Part shown: positions 21,601 through 29,707 of the stretch, one piece after another | Position numbering within the stretch: the first letter of the stretch is position 1 | Layout of the letters: each line of letters starts with the position of its first letter | NCBI GenBank assembly: GCA_006937955.1 | Contig: SSNP01000015.1 | Span: 4,837,489-4,901,488 of the forward strand | From: Pachypanchax playfairii | Lineage: Eukaryota > Chordata > Actinopteri > Cyprinodontiformes > Aplocheilidae | Length of the DNA stretch: 64,000 nt | Direction of reading: 5' to 3' | Position numbers and translations under genes: made by a program | Notes under the pieces: model-generated | What the model was told of the DNA's origin: nothing | Databases searched by the model: none | The model's input: the letters and a program-made list of their open reading frames with translations, nothing else

Positions 21601-24253
21601 ATGTTTAGCAATGACACAATGAATCCTTGTGGCGGCCATTATTCAACACGATTGGTGCAAAAATGTTCTTAATTTCCTCAAATAACATAGTGTCTGCAAA
21701 AGTTATCTGTCTTTAACTGATTATCACATGAAGAATATTTAATCTTTTCATGAGTATTTGCTTTTTGTTTGAATCGAAGGATTCTGGCGTTTAGTTCCAG
21801 CTTCATGTAGAAGCCAGTTGCACTGCAATGCTAACACTAGCTTGAATATTAACAGAAACAGTTTAGTGTGTTTTTAAGTGCTATTGCTAGCATCATTTTT
21901 GTAAATATAAGAAAAAAGTTACCGTTTTTTATATGTTTTAGTCTTAAAGTTTTTGAGTGTTATGTTGCCATACCTCTCACCACTAGGAGGCGCTGCAAAT
22001 GCACCTGCAAAAACAAGATTACAGAAAGTTATCCATACCTATTGAAATATTTCTTCTGCTTTTTTGTATTTCTCTTTATATTTCTTCCTGTTTCTATGTC
22101 ACTCTGTTAATTAGCCCAGGTATAAAAACATCAAACAAAGAAACACAATAATAAGATAGAGTTCAGCTTATTTTTGCTCAGTGTTTCTGCTGCTGGTCAT
22201 GTAGGCAGAACTTTGGATGGCAAAGATTGACGGGTGCTAAGCCACAAGCTGTGTTCTGTCCAGCACACATCACAAGCCTCTATGTAGGTTCTCCTTTCCT
22301 ATAGTGATTGTTAGACTACAAATACACACAATATCATGTAAGACATGTTAAATGCTGGTCTTTCCTTAAGACTCTCTAAAAACATCTTTTTAACATTATA
22401 AAGATGGTTTTGTTTATACTTGTTATTATAAAAGTAGAGTATATCTTGCACCATTATTTTGGTTTTTGAATATGAATCTGTCATTTAATTTTTGTTCTCT
22501 CTTTTCCCTCCTACCAACACAATTCAAACAGAGGTGCCAAGAAATGACACTTGTCCTGAACTGCCGGAGATCTCCAGTGGATGGAAGAGCACATCCCACC
22601 CAGACCTGATCCACGGCACCGTCGTCACCTACCAGTGCTACCCTGGGTTCACGCTGGTAGGCTCCGAGATCCTCATGTGCCAGTGGGATCTGACTTGGAG
22701 TGGTGATGTACCAAAATGTGAAGAAGGTGAGATGAAATCAACAAGTGTCTTCTCTGTTAACACTGCTAACAGACTGTTAGAATTTCAGCTGTGAGCATTC
22801 AGAAAATGCTTCTCCACTTTGGGTTGAATTCCAAGAGCAAACTCGTTTCATATACAGAGAAAAGAAGTTAACGCCAAAGAATAAGTGGAACAACAAATTT
22901 TCTAGTCATCTTAATTAAAAAAGAGTTGAAACAGGCAACTCTGTACATTTTTAGTAACACTTACTGTTCTTTTTTTCTTATTTTTTATAGTGTATAGTAA
23001 TTAAACAGAGGCTTTAAATGTTTTTGAACCGTCCAAAAACAATCTTTAAAAACTGTTTTGTTATTTTAACAAGTCATCTTTTTCTGGTTGATTTTAATGC
23101 ACCAGTTCTGACGTGTCGAGACCCTGGAAATGTGGAGCACAGTCGTAAAGTGATCACAGGCAATCGCTTCACCGTCGGTTCAACAGTCCAGTTTATCTGT
23201 AACAAAGGCTACATCCTGTCTGGCTCCAGCATCATTACATGCTACAACCGAGACTCTGCAGTACCCAAATGGAGTGACAGGCTGCCCAAATGTGTCCGTA
23301 AGTGACATAGACATTTTAAACATGCTGTTATAAAAGCTTCCTTTAATTGATTTTATGTTTTGTAGCATTAAATATGGTGAAGAGTCTTTTCTCAATCTTT
23401 TCTTCTCAGCTGAAAAGTATGAACCATGCAGAAACCCCGGTGCAGCTTCCACCAGCATGCAGAGCTCTGAAAAGGCCTTTTACCAGCCAGGAGAGACTCT
23501 GACTTTCTCCTGCCAGAGTGGGTACGAGCTGCAGGGCGGGGCCACCATCTACTGTGTCCCTGGACACCCGTCACAATGGAACAGCACTCCTCCTGTCTGC
23601 AGAGGTGAAACAGTGAAAGTCGTTTTCGATAAAAAATGTCGTAAAACATGCTAAATGTTTATGTATGATGTTGATTTGGATGTTAATTATTGTTTCTAAA
23701 TACCTAGAAGCTGTAAATAAACACAGGTTTTTCTGTATTTGTGTCTTTGCAGCATCTGCAACTCAGTATGTGAATGAACGACGACTTGATGGTGAGTCAT
23801 GTTTTAAAAAATAACAGCAGCAGCTGATACTGACATTTATTTGCTAAAATTTGCGCTAAAAATGTATTTTTATGTTTGATTTTTTTCTTTTAGTGGTTAA
23901 TATGGATTATAGCATGGAGGGAACCAATATTACTCTTGCAGTTTTTATTCCAACCGCCATCATCTTGGTGGTTGTTTTGGGGATTTATATCTACTTTGCA
24001 AAGTAAGTAACAACTAAATTTGACATCTATTTTCAATTTGCAAACAAAGGGAAACTTTAAATGATGCTTCCTGTTTCTTCCCGCTCTGCTCAGACTTCAA
24101 GGGAAGTCCATCCGAATGCCGACGTCCTCGCCGCCGTACGACAACATGACAGAGGAGTCGGCTTTCGACAACCCCATATATGAGAGCGGAGTGAGTACGG
24201 ACGTTATGAGCATGCGAGATGTCGATTCACAAAACACCAGCGTGCTGTCGTGA
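477..24253 (+). CDS. sez6: sez6 (seizure protein 6 homolog), 3' part, 13 coding exons
   Basis: SEZ6 is a type I neuronal membrane protein. In mammals it acts in dendritic branching and synapse function and is shed by BACE1; complement control by its CUB/Sushi array has also been reported (family knowledge). Exons seen: 477-669, 9281-9466, 10163-10331, 12059-12225, 12312-12506, 13300-13438, 21026-21222, 22532-22726, 23106-23297, 23410-23604, 23753-23791, 23894-24002, 24094-24253. They join in frame into 711 codons plus TGA. Domain order is CUB1 end, Sushi1, CUB2, Sushi2, CUB3, Sushi3, Sushi4, Sushi5, stalk, transmembrane helix, cytoplasmic tail with NPIY. This matches SEZ6/SEZ6L/SEZ6L2. Strings such as AEDDDRLI, CYEPFVKYGNFSSS, EVPRNDTCPELPEI and the LQGKS after the helix point to SEZ6 rather than SEZ6L. 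Human SEZ6 is about 994 residues, so some 280 N-terminal residues lie off the left edge. Which teleost copy (a or b) this is cannot be decided here. Confidence 0.95.
670..9280 (+). other. sez6: 8.6-kb sez6 intron (CUB1 to Sushi1)
   Basis: AT-rich intron with no believable exon. Short ORFs on both strands lack splice sites and domain similarity. A block near 4555-4870 is richer in CpG than its surroundings and is listed separately as a possible repeat. The rest holds only short A/T runs and nothing else I can name. Confidence 0.7.
4555..4870. repeat. CpG-richer block, possible old DNA-transposon remnant
   Basis: The block has a visibly higher G+C and CpG content than the flanks. It ends in GGGCCTCT followed by TTAA at about 4853-4864, as a TTAA-target element would. 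No matching left terminus is visible, so the class and left limit are uncertain. An alternative is an intronic regulatory island. Confidence 0.3.
9281..9466 (+). CDS. sez6: sez6 exon: Sushi1
   Basis: A single exon carries the whole Sushi (CCP) module, with four cysteines (VLTC, FFRC, MLTC, PRCV) and the usual Trp before the last Cys (PYWSGKEP). Phase is 1 at both ends, as usual for CCP modules. It follows a CCCCCCCAG acceptor and precedes GGTAAG. It contains an N-glycosylation sequon (RNAT). Confidence 0.95.
9467..10162 (+). other. sez6: sez6 intron (Sushi1 to CUB2)
   Basis: About 0.7 kb with a strong T/C-rich tract before the TAG acceptor at 10160-10162. Nothing else is recognisable. Confidence 0.8.
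10163..10331 (+). CDS. sez6: sez6 exon: first half of CUB2
   Basis: Starts SCGGMIKNATYGRIVSPGFP, a standard CUB opening with the first Cys pair (SCGG and LTCHW). Sequons NAT and NLT are present. The exon stops inside the acidic run EDDDR at phase 2, with a GTGTCC donor at 10332, and continues perfectly into the exon at 12059. Confidence 0.96.
10332..12058 (+). other. sez6: sez6 intron inside CUB2, carrying a transposon
   Basis: Half of this 1.7-kb intron is the TTAA-flanked element at 10819-11688 (separate entry). The remaining sequence is plain AT-rich intron, ending in a T-rich tract and TTAG. Confidence 0.8.
10819..11688. mobile_element. 870-bp TTAA-flanked DNA transposon (piggyBac/Kolobok type, nonautonomous)
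   Basis: The termini are inverted repeats: AGGAACTTAAGGCAG on the left matches the complement of CTTGCCTTAAGTCCCT on the right with few differences. A TTAA tetranucleotide directly flanks each end (10815-10818 and 11689-11692), the target duplication of the piggyBac and Kolobok superfamilies. Inside, a TATATAAAA box at about 11012 lies just before an ATG at 11031 encoding MSSDE, followed at once by a GTGAGT donor. That looks like the promoter and first exon of a lost transposase gene. No transposase core is seen, so mobility would need a helper (inference). Confidence 0.75.
12059..12225 (+). CDS. sez6: sez6 exon: second half of CUB2
   Basis: Continues the acidic loop into LIIKNGNNIDSPPVYDSYEV and ends GAAIRYE. 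Phase is 2 at the left and 1 at the right. The right end is set by homology and frame: the next exon supplies the Ala-Phe that follows RYE in SEZ6. That places the donor at AAG|GCAAGC, a GC donor rather than GT. Confidence 0.93.
12226..12311 (+). other. sez6: 86-bp GC-AG intron of sez6
   Basis: The donor reads AAG|GCAAGC, close to the consensus of rare GC-AG introns (AAG|GCAAGT), and the acceptor is CACAG. No GT nearby keeps the frame and the RYE-AF protein junction. Confidence 0.85.
12312..12506 (+). CDS. sez6: sez6 exon: Sushi2
   Basis: Complete CCP module with Cys in GMCYEP, EFSCDPG, IECMD and PACR, plus the Trp in PQWNETEP. It has sequons NFS and NET. Phase is 1 at both ends; the donor is GGTAAGT. 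Confidence 0.96.
12507..13299 (+). other. sez6: sez6 intron (Sushi2 to CUB3)
   Basis: About 0.8 kb with no repeat or ORF of note; ordinary intron with acceptor TTCCAG. Confidence 0.8.
13300..13438 (+). CDS. sez6: sez6 exon: first half of CUB3
   Basis: Reads AVCSGEMTDSAGVVLSPNWP through RIMLDIQV, with the CUB Cys pair (VCSG, DCIWG). It ends at phase 2 before GTAAGA. The Val codon is completed by the first base of the exon at 21026. Confidence 0.96.
15405..15418 (+). promoter_or_regulatory. CTCF-like motif (imperfect)
   Basis: TCACCAGGGGGCAT differs from the CTCF core CCASYAGRKGGCRS at its first and last positions. Low specificity on its own. Confidence 0.25.
16975..17185. promoter_or_regulatory. 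candidate conserved noncoding element in the CUB3 intron
   Basis: A unique, non-repetitive block with clustered homeodomain-core sites, including GATTAATTAATTTA near 17090 and CTAATTAGC near 17131, together with GGCAATTACAG and TGCATAATGAGG. This density of TAATTA cores in a block of mixed base composition is typical of developmental enhancers. Conservation cannot be measured here. Confidence 0.35.
19171..19192. repeat. (CA)n microsatellite
   Basis: About eleven CA units with one CG interruption, inside the CUB3 intron. Confidence 0.95.
21026..21222 (+). CDS. sez6: sez6 exon: second half of CUB3
   Basis: Reads LNLGKNDQLTFYDGDD through NNGFVVHFF and closes the CUB3 fold. The LTFYDGDD and VTIQFQSDP strings are hallmarks of SEZ6-family CUB3. 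Phase is 2 at the left and 1 at the right; the donor is GGTAAGA. Confidence 0.96.
21374..21387 (-). promoter_or_regulatory. CTCF-like motif
   Basis: The complement reads CCACCAGGGGGCAG, a full match to the CTCF core CCASYAGRKGGCRS. Binding is not shown by sequence alone. Confidence 0.4.
21980..21993 (+). promoter_or_regulatory. CTCF-like motif (one mismatch)
   Basis: CCACTAGGAGGCGC matches the CTCF core except for A at the K position. It points the opposite way to the motif at 21374. Confidence 0.3.
22532..22726 (+). CDS. sez6: sez6 exon: Sushi3
   Basis: Begins EVPRNDTCPELPEISSGW and ends in GDVPKCEE. Four CCP cysteines (DTCP, YQCYPG, LMCQ, PKCE) and Trp in LTWSGD are present. Phase is 1 at both ends; the donor is GGTGAGA. 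Confidence 0.97.
23106..23297 (+). CDS. sez6: sez6 exon: Sushi4
   Basis: CCP module starting LTCRDPGNVEHSRK, a stretch strongly like SEZ6. Cysteines are in LTCR, FICNKG, ITCYN and PKCV, and Trp is in PKWSDR. Phase is 1 at both ends; the acceptor is CACCAG and the donor CGTAAGT. Confidence 0.96.
23410..23604 (+). CDS. sez6: sez6 exon: Sushi5
   Basis: Last CCP module: EPCRNPG, FSCQSGYELQG, YCVPGHPSQW, PPVCR. The CVPGHPS string is SEZ6-family specific. Sequon NST is present. Phase is 1 at both ends. Confidence 0.96.
23753..23791 (+). CDS. sez6: sez6 exon: 39-bp juxtamembrane linker
   Basis: Encodes ASATQYVNERRLD, a small exon of exactly 13 codons at phase 1 on both sides. Skipping it would keep the frame. 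In mammals the stalk region between Sushi5 and the membrane is where BACE1 cuts SEZ6. The good acceptor (TTTGCAG) and donor (GGTGAGT) support it. Confidence 0.85.
23894..24002 (+). CDS. sez6: sez6 exon: transmembrane segment
   Basis: Reads VVNMDYSMEGTNITLAVFIP, then a helix of about 23 hydrophobic residues (ITLAVFIPTAIILVVVLGIY) and YIYFAK. Sequon NIT lies just outside the membrane. The donor is AAGTAAGT at phase 2. Confidence 0.95.
24094..24253 (+). CDS. sez6: sez6 last coding exon: cytoplasmic tail
   Basis: Starts KLQGKSIRMPTSSPPYDN, contains FDNPIYE (an NPxY-type motif known in this family) and ends DSQNTSVLS with TGA at 24251. A strong GTGAGT lies at 24191 right after YESG. Reading through it gives the 20-residue end used here; splicing at it would replace that end (see findings). 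Confidence 0.92.
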
Positions 24254-24566
24254 TCCATCTCCTGTGTGGCTGTTCATCCCAACGTCATCTCATGTTCCAC
24301 CAGCAGAGTGCGTCGTGTGCATACCTTCCATCACATCACTCATCATCCTGATTCAATGATTTTGTGACTGTTACAGGTGTTGACATCTTCTAATACTGTA
24401 TGTGCATGAATATGTATATGTGTAAATGCACACATGTATGTATGTTATATGTATGTTACATTTAGGTATGTTATATCTGAGTATTTTTAACTGTACACAT
24501 GTTTTTAAGTATTTTATAGGCCCCAGGAAGACTAGCGACCACATTGTGGAAGCTAATGGGGTTCCA

Positions 24567-24579
24567 AATAAACAATAAA
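24567..24579 (+). terminator. sez6: proximal poly(A) signals of sez6
   Basis: Two AATAAA hexamers lie about 315 bp after the sez6 stop, before the T- and GT-rich stretches usual downstream of cleavage sites. Confidence 0.45.
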
Positions 24580-26224
24580 CAATGATTGTCATTAGTGACA
24601 TTAAGGACATTAGAGGTCGTTTGCATGTCAGATTGTTCATGCTTCATGTGAGGGTAAAAGGCTGGACTCGTACAGATCATGGAGGATGTTGAAAGTTTGG
24701 ACTTGCGAGTGAATATACATGTTTAAATTAGGCTTTACAACTGAAACTTGAATATAACTGTATTTTTCTTTTAATTAGTGTTTTTAACAGCTCATATGTA
24801 TTATTGTATGACTAAAAAGGGCTTCACTTTACACAATAGGATAGATTAATCATGGGATTTTGAACTTTCATGCTATTCTCTTGTGCGATTCTCTCTGCTG
24901 ATAAATGAGTCTCAGAAATCCATGGTATTTATATAGTAGCACCAGTTTAGCTTAGCCGTGGCATACAGACTCATAGCAATTCTCTCATAAAACTTTCTCT
25001 TGTTTGTTTTTATTTTTTCCTCTCTTCTTCATCTTCAGCATTGGCAAACCCGTTGTAGATACTAAACCCTGTCAGTATTTCCATTCTGGCTTTACTGCAG
25101 AACAACTAAAAGGTGAGATTTTATTTTGTCTGTATGAACACATTATGATCACTGTCCAATAATTCTTCAAACGTGCATTTTTGTCACTATTTCTGAGAAT
25201 CTACAGATTCTGTTCTGGTTTCAGATCAGTTTGTTATGGATTTTCTTTTCTAAAATGAATTATGTTGATATAAATGATTGGAAATTCTACTTGTCAAAAC
25301 ATCCTTATTTCACTGCATTTTTTCACAGTGTTCAAAATACTGTAAATTATATGCTAGGTAAAAAATAAAAACCTTTTTCCCCTTAAAGATGTTCATTTTT
25401 TTCTGCATCTGTATCACTTCAAATAATCCATAAAGTTTATAATAACTGGTGCATTTTTGTCTCTGTGTCTATTTATAGAATATAACATTTCACTTCATGT
25501 TAAATTGCTAATAAATGTTAGATTATTTGCTCTTTCAGTTTTACACTGTTGAGTTAAATTTGGCCTGACAAAATTCTCTTTATATACATTTTTATTTCAG
25601 TTTTTAAAAACTTACTTAAATCTGTGAAATTGAAAATGTGCAAAATATTGTATTTGTTATTCTTGTTGTGAACTATTCCACTGTATATTATTATTATTAT
25701 TATTAGATTTGTAATTAATTATTAATCTATCTGGTCTTTACAGGACAAATGAAAAAGATTAAGAGGTGCCCACTGAAAGACCTTAAAGCAAGAACTGTTT
25801 GAGCTTTGCATTTTGGGGCCCTCTCTGCACTGCTCGTGTTTATCTCCAACTTGTTTTTCTTTTCCCCTTTTTCATTTCCCACTCTGTATTCATGTAAATA
25901 AGTCTCTCTTTTTTCTGCACATCCCAAACTGTGAGTCTGTTTAACACCATGGTGGTATTTTTATAAAGAAAGTTGTCGATGACCATTGGTGATTGTATGT
26001 TTTTGAGTATTTCTTGATGACCTAAGCCAGTATTATTTAGAAAGGACGGAAATTGCTTTTTTGAAGGATTTGTTCATTTGTTTTTTTTTTTTTTTTACTT
26101 TTTTTTTTGGCTATTGAGATTATTAGATTAAATCTCTCATTATTCAAAAGTCTTTGTGAACCTTGCCATCATTTTTTGTCTTCTTTTCTTTTGTTTGTTT
26201 GTATGTGAGGGATTGCTATTTGTA

Positions 26225-26230
26225 AATAAA
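26225..26230 (+). terminator. sez6: distal poly(A) signal of sez6
   Basis: AATAAA after a T-rich, ORF-free stretch. It is the last well-placed signal before the gene desert and would end the longer, spliced 3' UTR form. Confidence 0.4.
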
Positions 26231-27153
26231 CTGCCTGTCTAATATGAGTGCCTCACGACTGAATATAACCTGAGAAATCCCATATGAAGATGTTTGTAAA
26301 ACGGATCATTTTTATATTTCTTGGCTTGACGCAGCACTGCATCTTGAGTTCAGCTTTCTCCGTCATGTCCAGTGTTATCTTCTAAAAGTATTTATTGGCG
26401 GATTTCCCCACCGGCTGATGCGCGGCTCCAACGTCATACAGCCTGAGAAGATTTCTCAGATGTTGTTTTTATTATAAGTTTTGAATGCCATTGTTATTAT
26501 TGTGCATCAAACTGTAAAATCTGCCTCAAATGATAAATGAAAAACTTAATTATTTGTTTGAGACTCAGTATTAGCAGACCAAGTTATGAACAGTACAACT
26601 GGATTTGACACCTTGTATCTACACAGATACTGACTGTTGGATCAAACAACAGATACACGATGCTACAGAAACAGTTTATGGCATGCACTGTATAAAATAA
26701 GAACATATGAAGTGGTGAGTTCTGCAGTGAAGCTGTGGTACATCTGCTTGTGTTAAAATTTGTATTTGGAGCTCATCTCCTTTGTGCATATTCTTTACAC
26801 TAATTTTTTTCTTACAGCATCTCATCTGCTGAGCCACAACCAGGGAACCAAAATCACTTTCATTCTATGAATAAACAAAATAAATAAACTGTTGTTTTAA
26901 CCACTGTCACTGACTCATTAATGAGTGAAAAAAAAGACTAGAAAGAGCCATTGCTTCAGACAGTTTTGGTGAATGACACCATTGTAAGCAACAAAGCTGT
27001 GTTTTAACCCTATGATGAACTAATACTTTGATGTGTGCAGGATTTAATCTAGTACAAAAGAACATTATCCAAACTGGCAAGCAGTTTGTGCAGAACAATA
27101 AATATCAGTAAGATCAGTTGAATTTTGGGTCAACAAGTACAGACAGCTTTTAA

Positions 27154-27168
27154 CCACTAGGTGGCAGC
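27154..27168 (+). promoter_or_regulatory. CTCF-like motif
   Basis: CCACTAGGTGGCAGC matches the CTCF core CCASYAGRKGGCRS at every position. It sits about 0.9 kb past the sez6 distal poly(A) signal, where an insulator between sez6 and the desert would make sense. Confidence 0.45.
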
Positions 27169-27269
27169 ATTGTGACATGCAGGACTACAGTTTTCTAAGG
27201 GAAGACTGGTTCATATTATTAAGTCTATGATCATTCTTTTTGATGCAGGTTAGAATTTGGGGATAGTGT

Positions 27270-27330
27270 TTATCTCCAGCGGTCACTGCTCGAGAGGCGG
27301 GGTCACATCCTGAACAGCTCGACATTCCAA
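27270..27330. repeat. scrap of the teleost dispersed repeat also seen at 39.7 and 41.0 kb
   Basis: GAGAGGCGGGGTCACATCCTGAACAG resembles the GAGGCGGGGTACACCCTGGACAGG segment of a very common teleost dispersed repeat. Only this core is left. Confidence 0.4.
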
Positions 27331-28082
27331 AATACAAACAAATTCAAACTCCTAACATCAATTTAAGAAGTTTAAACGTGTCTAACTCTCTGTTTCTTGA
27401 AAAGACAGAAAGTTTTGCCCAATAATGGCAAACAAACAACATTCTTTTAAATACTAATTGATCTATAAAAAACTATTTTTTTTTCCCTCAAAGTAGACAC
27501 GGGTCTGGTTCTTAAGGGTAAACCTGAAATAAAAATAATCATAAATTATAAAGACTTACATGCCCATCTGGACACAATTTACCAAACATGAGAGTAAATG
27601 ATCTGAATGAGAAAACGTGGTGATTCATGATGCTACATCATTTTCACTACTTTTATTTTGGTTGTTTTGACTGTTTACATTTTGTTTTTCTTACCAAATT
27701 TTCCTTTTTACTTTAGTATTTTCATTTAATTAAATAGCTTTGTGACAAATAAGAGTAAAAAGCTGCAGAGGACTGGACACTCAGCGAGGACGAGACATCA
27801 CAAGACAGAACTGAGTCACTGAAAATAATCCACAACTTTACTCTGTCCTCACAAACTGTTCTTATTCCCCTGGTTTAATTTGCATCATGGTGAATTATAT
27901 CCTATAAAGTGATTTGTTTTATATGAGGTGCATCCAGCTGGAGGGTTTTATCACCATGGGAGGGGTTTGAGTTCTTTTTCCTTTTTTTGTTTTTTCTGCC
28001 CGTGTTTATATGGGAGCTGGTTTATGTCAGAGGATCATTTGAAAGCAGTCACCCATAATTTCAGCTGAGCTTTCATTCTGAT

Positions 28083-28212
28083 GTGTGTGGTGGTGGTGTG
28101 TGTGGTGGTGGGGGGGTGTTTGGGGACAGAGAGCAGCTTGAACTATTAAAATGCAAATTTCTTTCGCAGGCTGAGAAGAGGCTGTGGGGATTGGGGGGGT
28201 GGGGGGGTGTAC
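28083..28212. repeat. G/T-rich simple sequence
   Basis: Two purine/G-rich runs (TGTGGTGGTGGTG-type, then GGGGGGTGGGGGGGTG) separated by about 60 bp of ordinary sequence. They have potential for G-quadruplex structure on the plus strand. Confidence 0.7.
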
Positions 28213-28399
28213 CAAAACTGGGAATCCACCCATGTATTAACTTATGTTCTGTAATTTATTTATCACTGATCAATTATCCCTACATATATGCTTGTCAAGA
28301 CAAGAAATATTAACATATAAAATAAAATAAAGCACAAACAAACAAAAACAGAATTTATTGTTTCATGTTTTTTTTTCTCAATGCAATAGTCTGAACACT

Positions 28400-28451
28400 G
28401 TGTGTGTGTGTGGGTGTGTGTGTGTGTGCGTGCGTGTGTGGGTGTGTGAGG
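28400..28451. repeat. (TG)n microsatellite, interrupted
   Basis: About 50 bp of TG units with GGG and CG interruptions. Confidence 0.9.
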
Positions 28452-29513
28452 GTGAGAAAGTGATCAGATGGAAAAGTAATTAATTTTTAACAGAGATAAT
28501 TGCAGAACTTTGACTGGAGTTTTCCCAGCAGCAGGTTATGGTGAACCACAGTGTCACATCTTTTTGCAGTGACAACACAAAATAGGGTGAAAATGCACAA
28601 AGTTCGGATGTAATTTACTATGATGCAGGCCGTGGTATTTTAAATTCATCTTGTTGCTTCGTAAAGAAAGATTACAAATTAGATTTTTGTGACAGAAACA
28701 GAGAGAGAGAGGTAGTTAAATATATTAGTGAACAAATACTTACATGTTTTCAACACCTCAATCTGCAGTCAGAGTCCTTGTGTTGGGTCTGCAGTTTTAA
28801 ATGATGACAATAGGTGGCAGTATAGAAATAAAGTCTTGTGCTTTTCAGTGTATGAAGCAGCTTTGCATCAAGTGCATCATGAAGACCATCTCCAGCACTG
28901 AATACTCCCAGACTGCACAAGTGGCAGGCCGTGGATGGTTCACAATTAAACTAAAAATGTCCCACTCACAATCCAGAAGGAGACCAGGACATGGCAATTA
29001 ACCCACTAATGAAGCAGACTATCAGACCTCCCGCTCTGTGTCGGCAGCTTCAGGGTGACTCACCACAGGGCTGAGGGGCAAATGGAGTTTAATGTAATGA
29101 CACATTGAAGGAGTCTGCTGTGCAGCTTTCACTGGACAAAATCAAACAGTGGAGTGTAAAACATGAGTGGGACATGTGCACAGAAAGAAGTGAATTTTAT
29201 GTCATCAAAAAAACAAAGAATACATTTAAAAATACACTATTTTAACTCAATATTACTCTGTTATTGACTTACAGCACTGAATAGTCAATATGCTCTCATC
29301 ATATTCTGCTTTGAAAAAAATAAATGATCCTTTCTGATGTTTTCTAACCTTCATTCTTTATGAAAGATTTGATGTCGGGCTTGATTTCCTTTTTTAAACA
29401 AAGATAAAAATAACTAAAAACAAAAGAACAGCCCAGATTGAGACAGGGCATGTTTAAGCTGTCTGACCTTTAAGGTAGTATCAAGCTCAGTCAAGAGAAA
29501 TGCAGGTTGGTTC

Positions 29514-29530
29514 TAGGGTTAGGGTTAGGG
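29514..29530 (+). repeat. interstitial telomere-like repeat (TTAGGG)3
   Basis: Three consecutive TAGGG units spaced as in the vertebrate telomere repeat. A complementary (CCCTAA)2 lies at 29694-29707. Confidence 0.8.
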
Positions 29531-29693
29531 TCAAGTTACTCCACCAAGAGTTCAGTCTTCACAAGTTTGACCTTTCTCATGAATAGCTAAAGTGCATGGA
29601 CTGCTGCTTTCATGAGATTCAGTTTGTGCACAAAGACTTTACCAGAAATACACCACTTCTTAGTTTCATCTTCCAAACTACATAATATAGCAC

Positions 29694-29707
29694 AACCCTA
29701 ACCCTAA
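29694..29707 (-). repeat. interstitial telomere-like repeat, inverted (CCCTAA)2
   Basis: AACCCTAACCCTAA, opposite in orientation to the copy 160 bp to its left. Confidence 0.75.

Larger units (their letters stand above)
21223..22531 (+). other. sez6: sez6 intron (CUB3 to Sushi3)
   Basis: A 1.3-kb intron. It carries two CTCF-like motifs 0.6 kb apart on opposite strands (21374 and 21980) and otherwise shows nothing recognisable. Confidence 0.75.
24254..26245 (+). other. sez6: sez6 3' UTR and downstream exon candidates
   Basis: No further homologous coding sequence is visible. AATAAA signals lie at 24567-24572 and 24574-24579 (short 3' UTR) and at 26225-26230 (long form). A stretch with a long pyrimidine tract and CAG acceptor at 25037, ending in AAAAGGTGAGA at 25113, looks like an exon (25039-25112). 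A second strong acceptor (CTTTACAG) precedes 25744. Confidence 0.6.
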
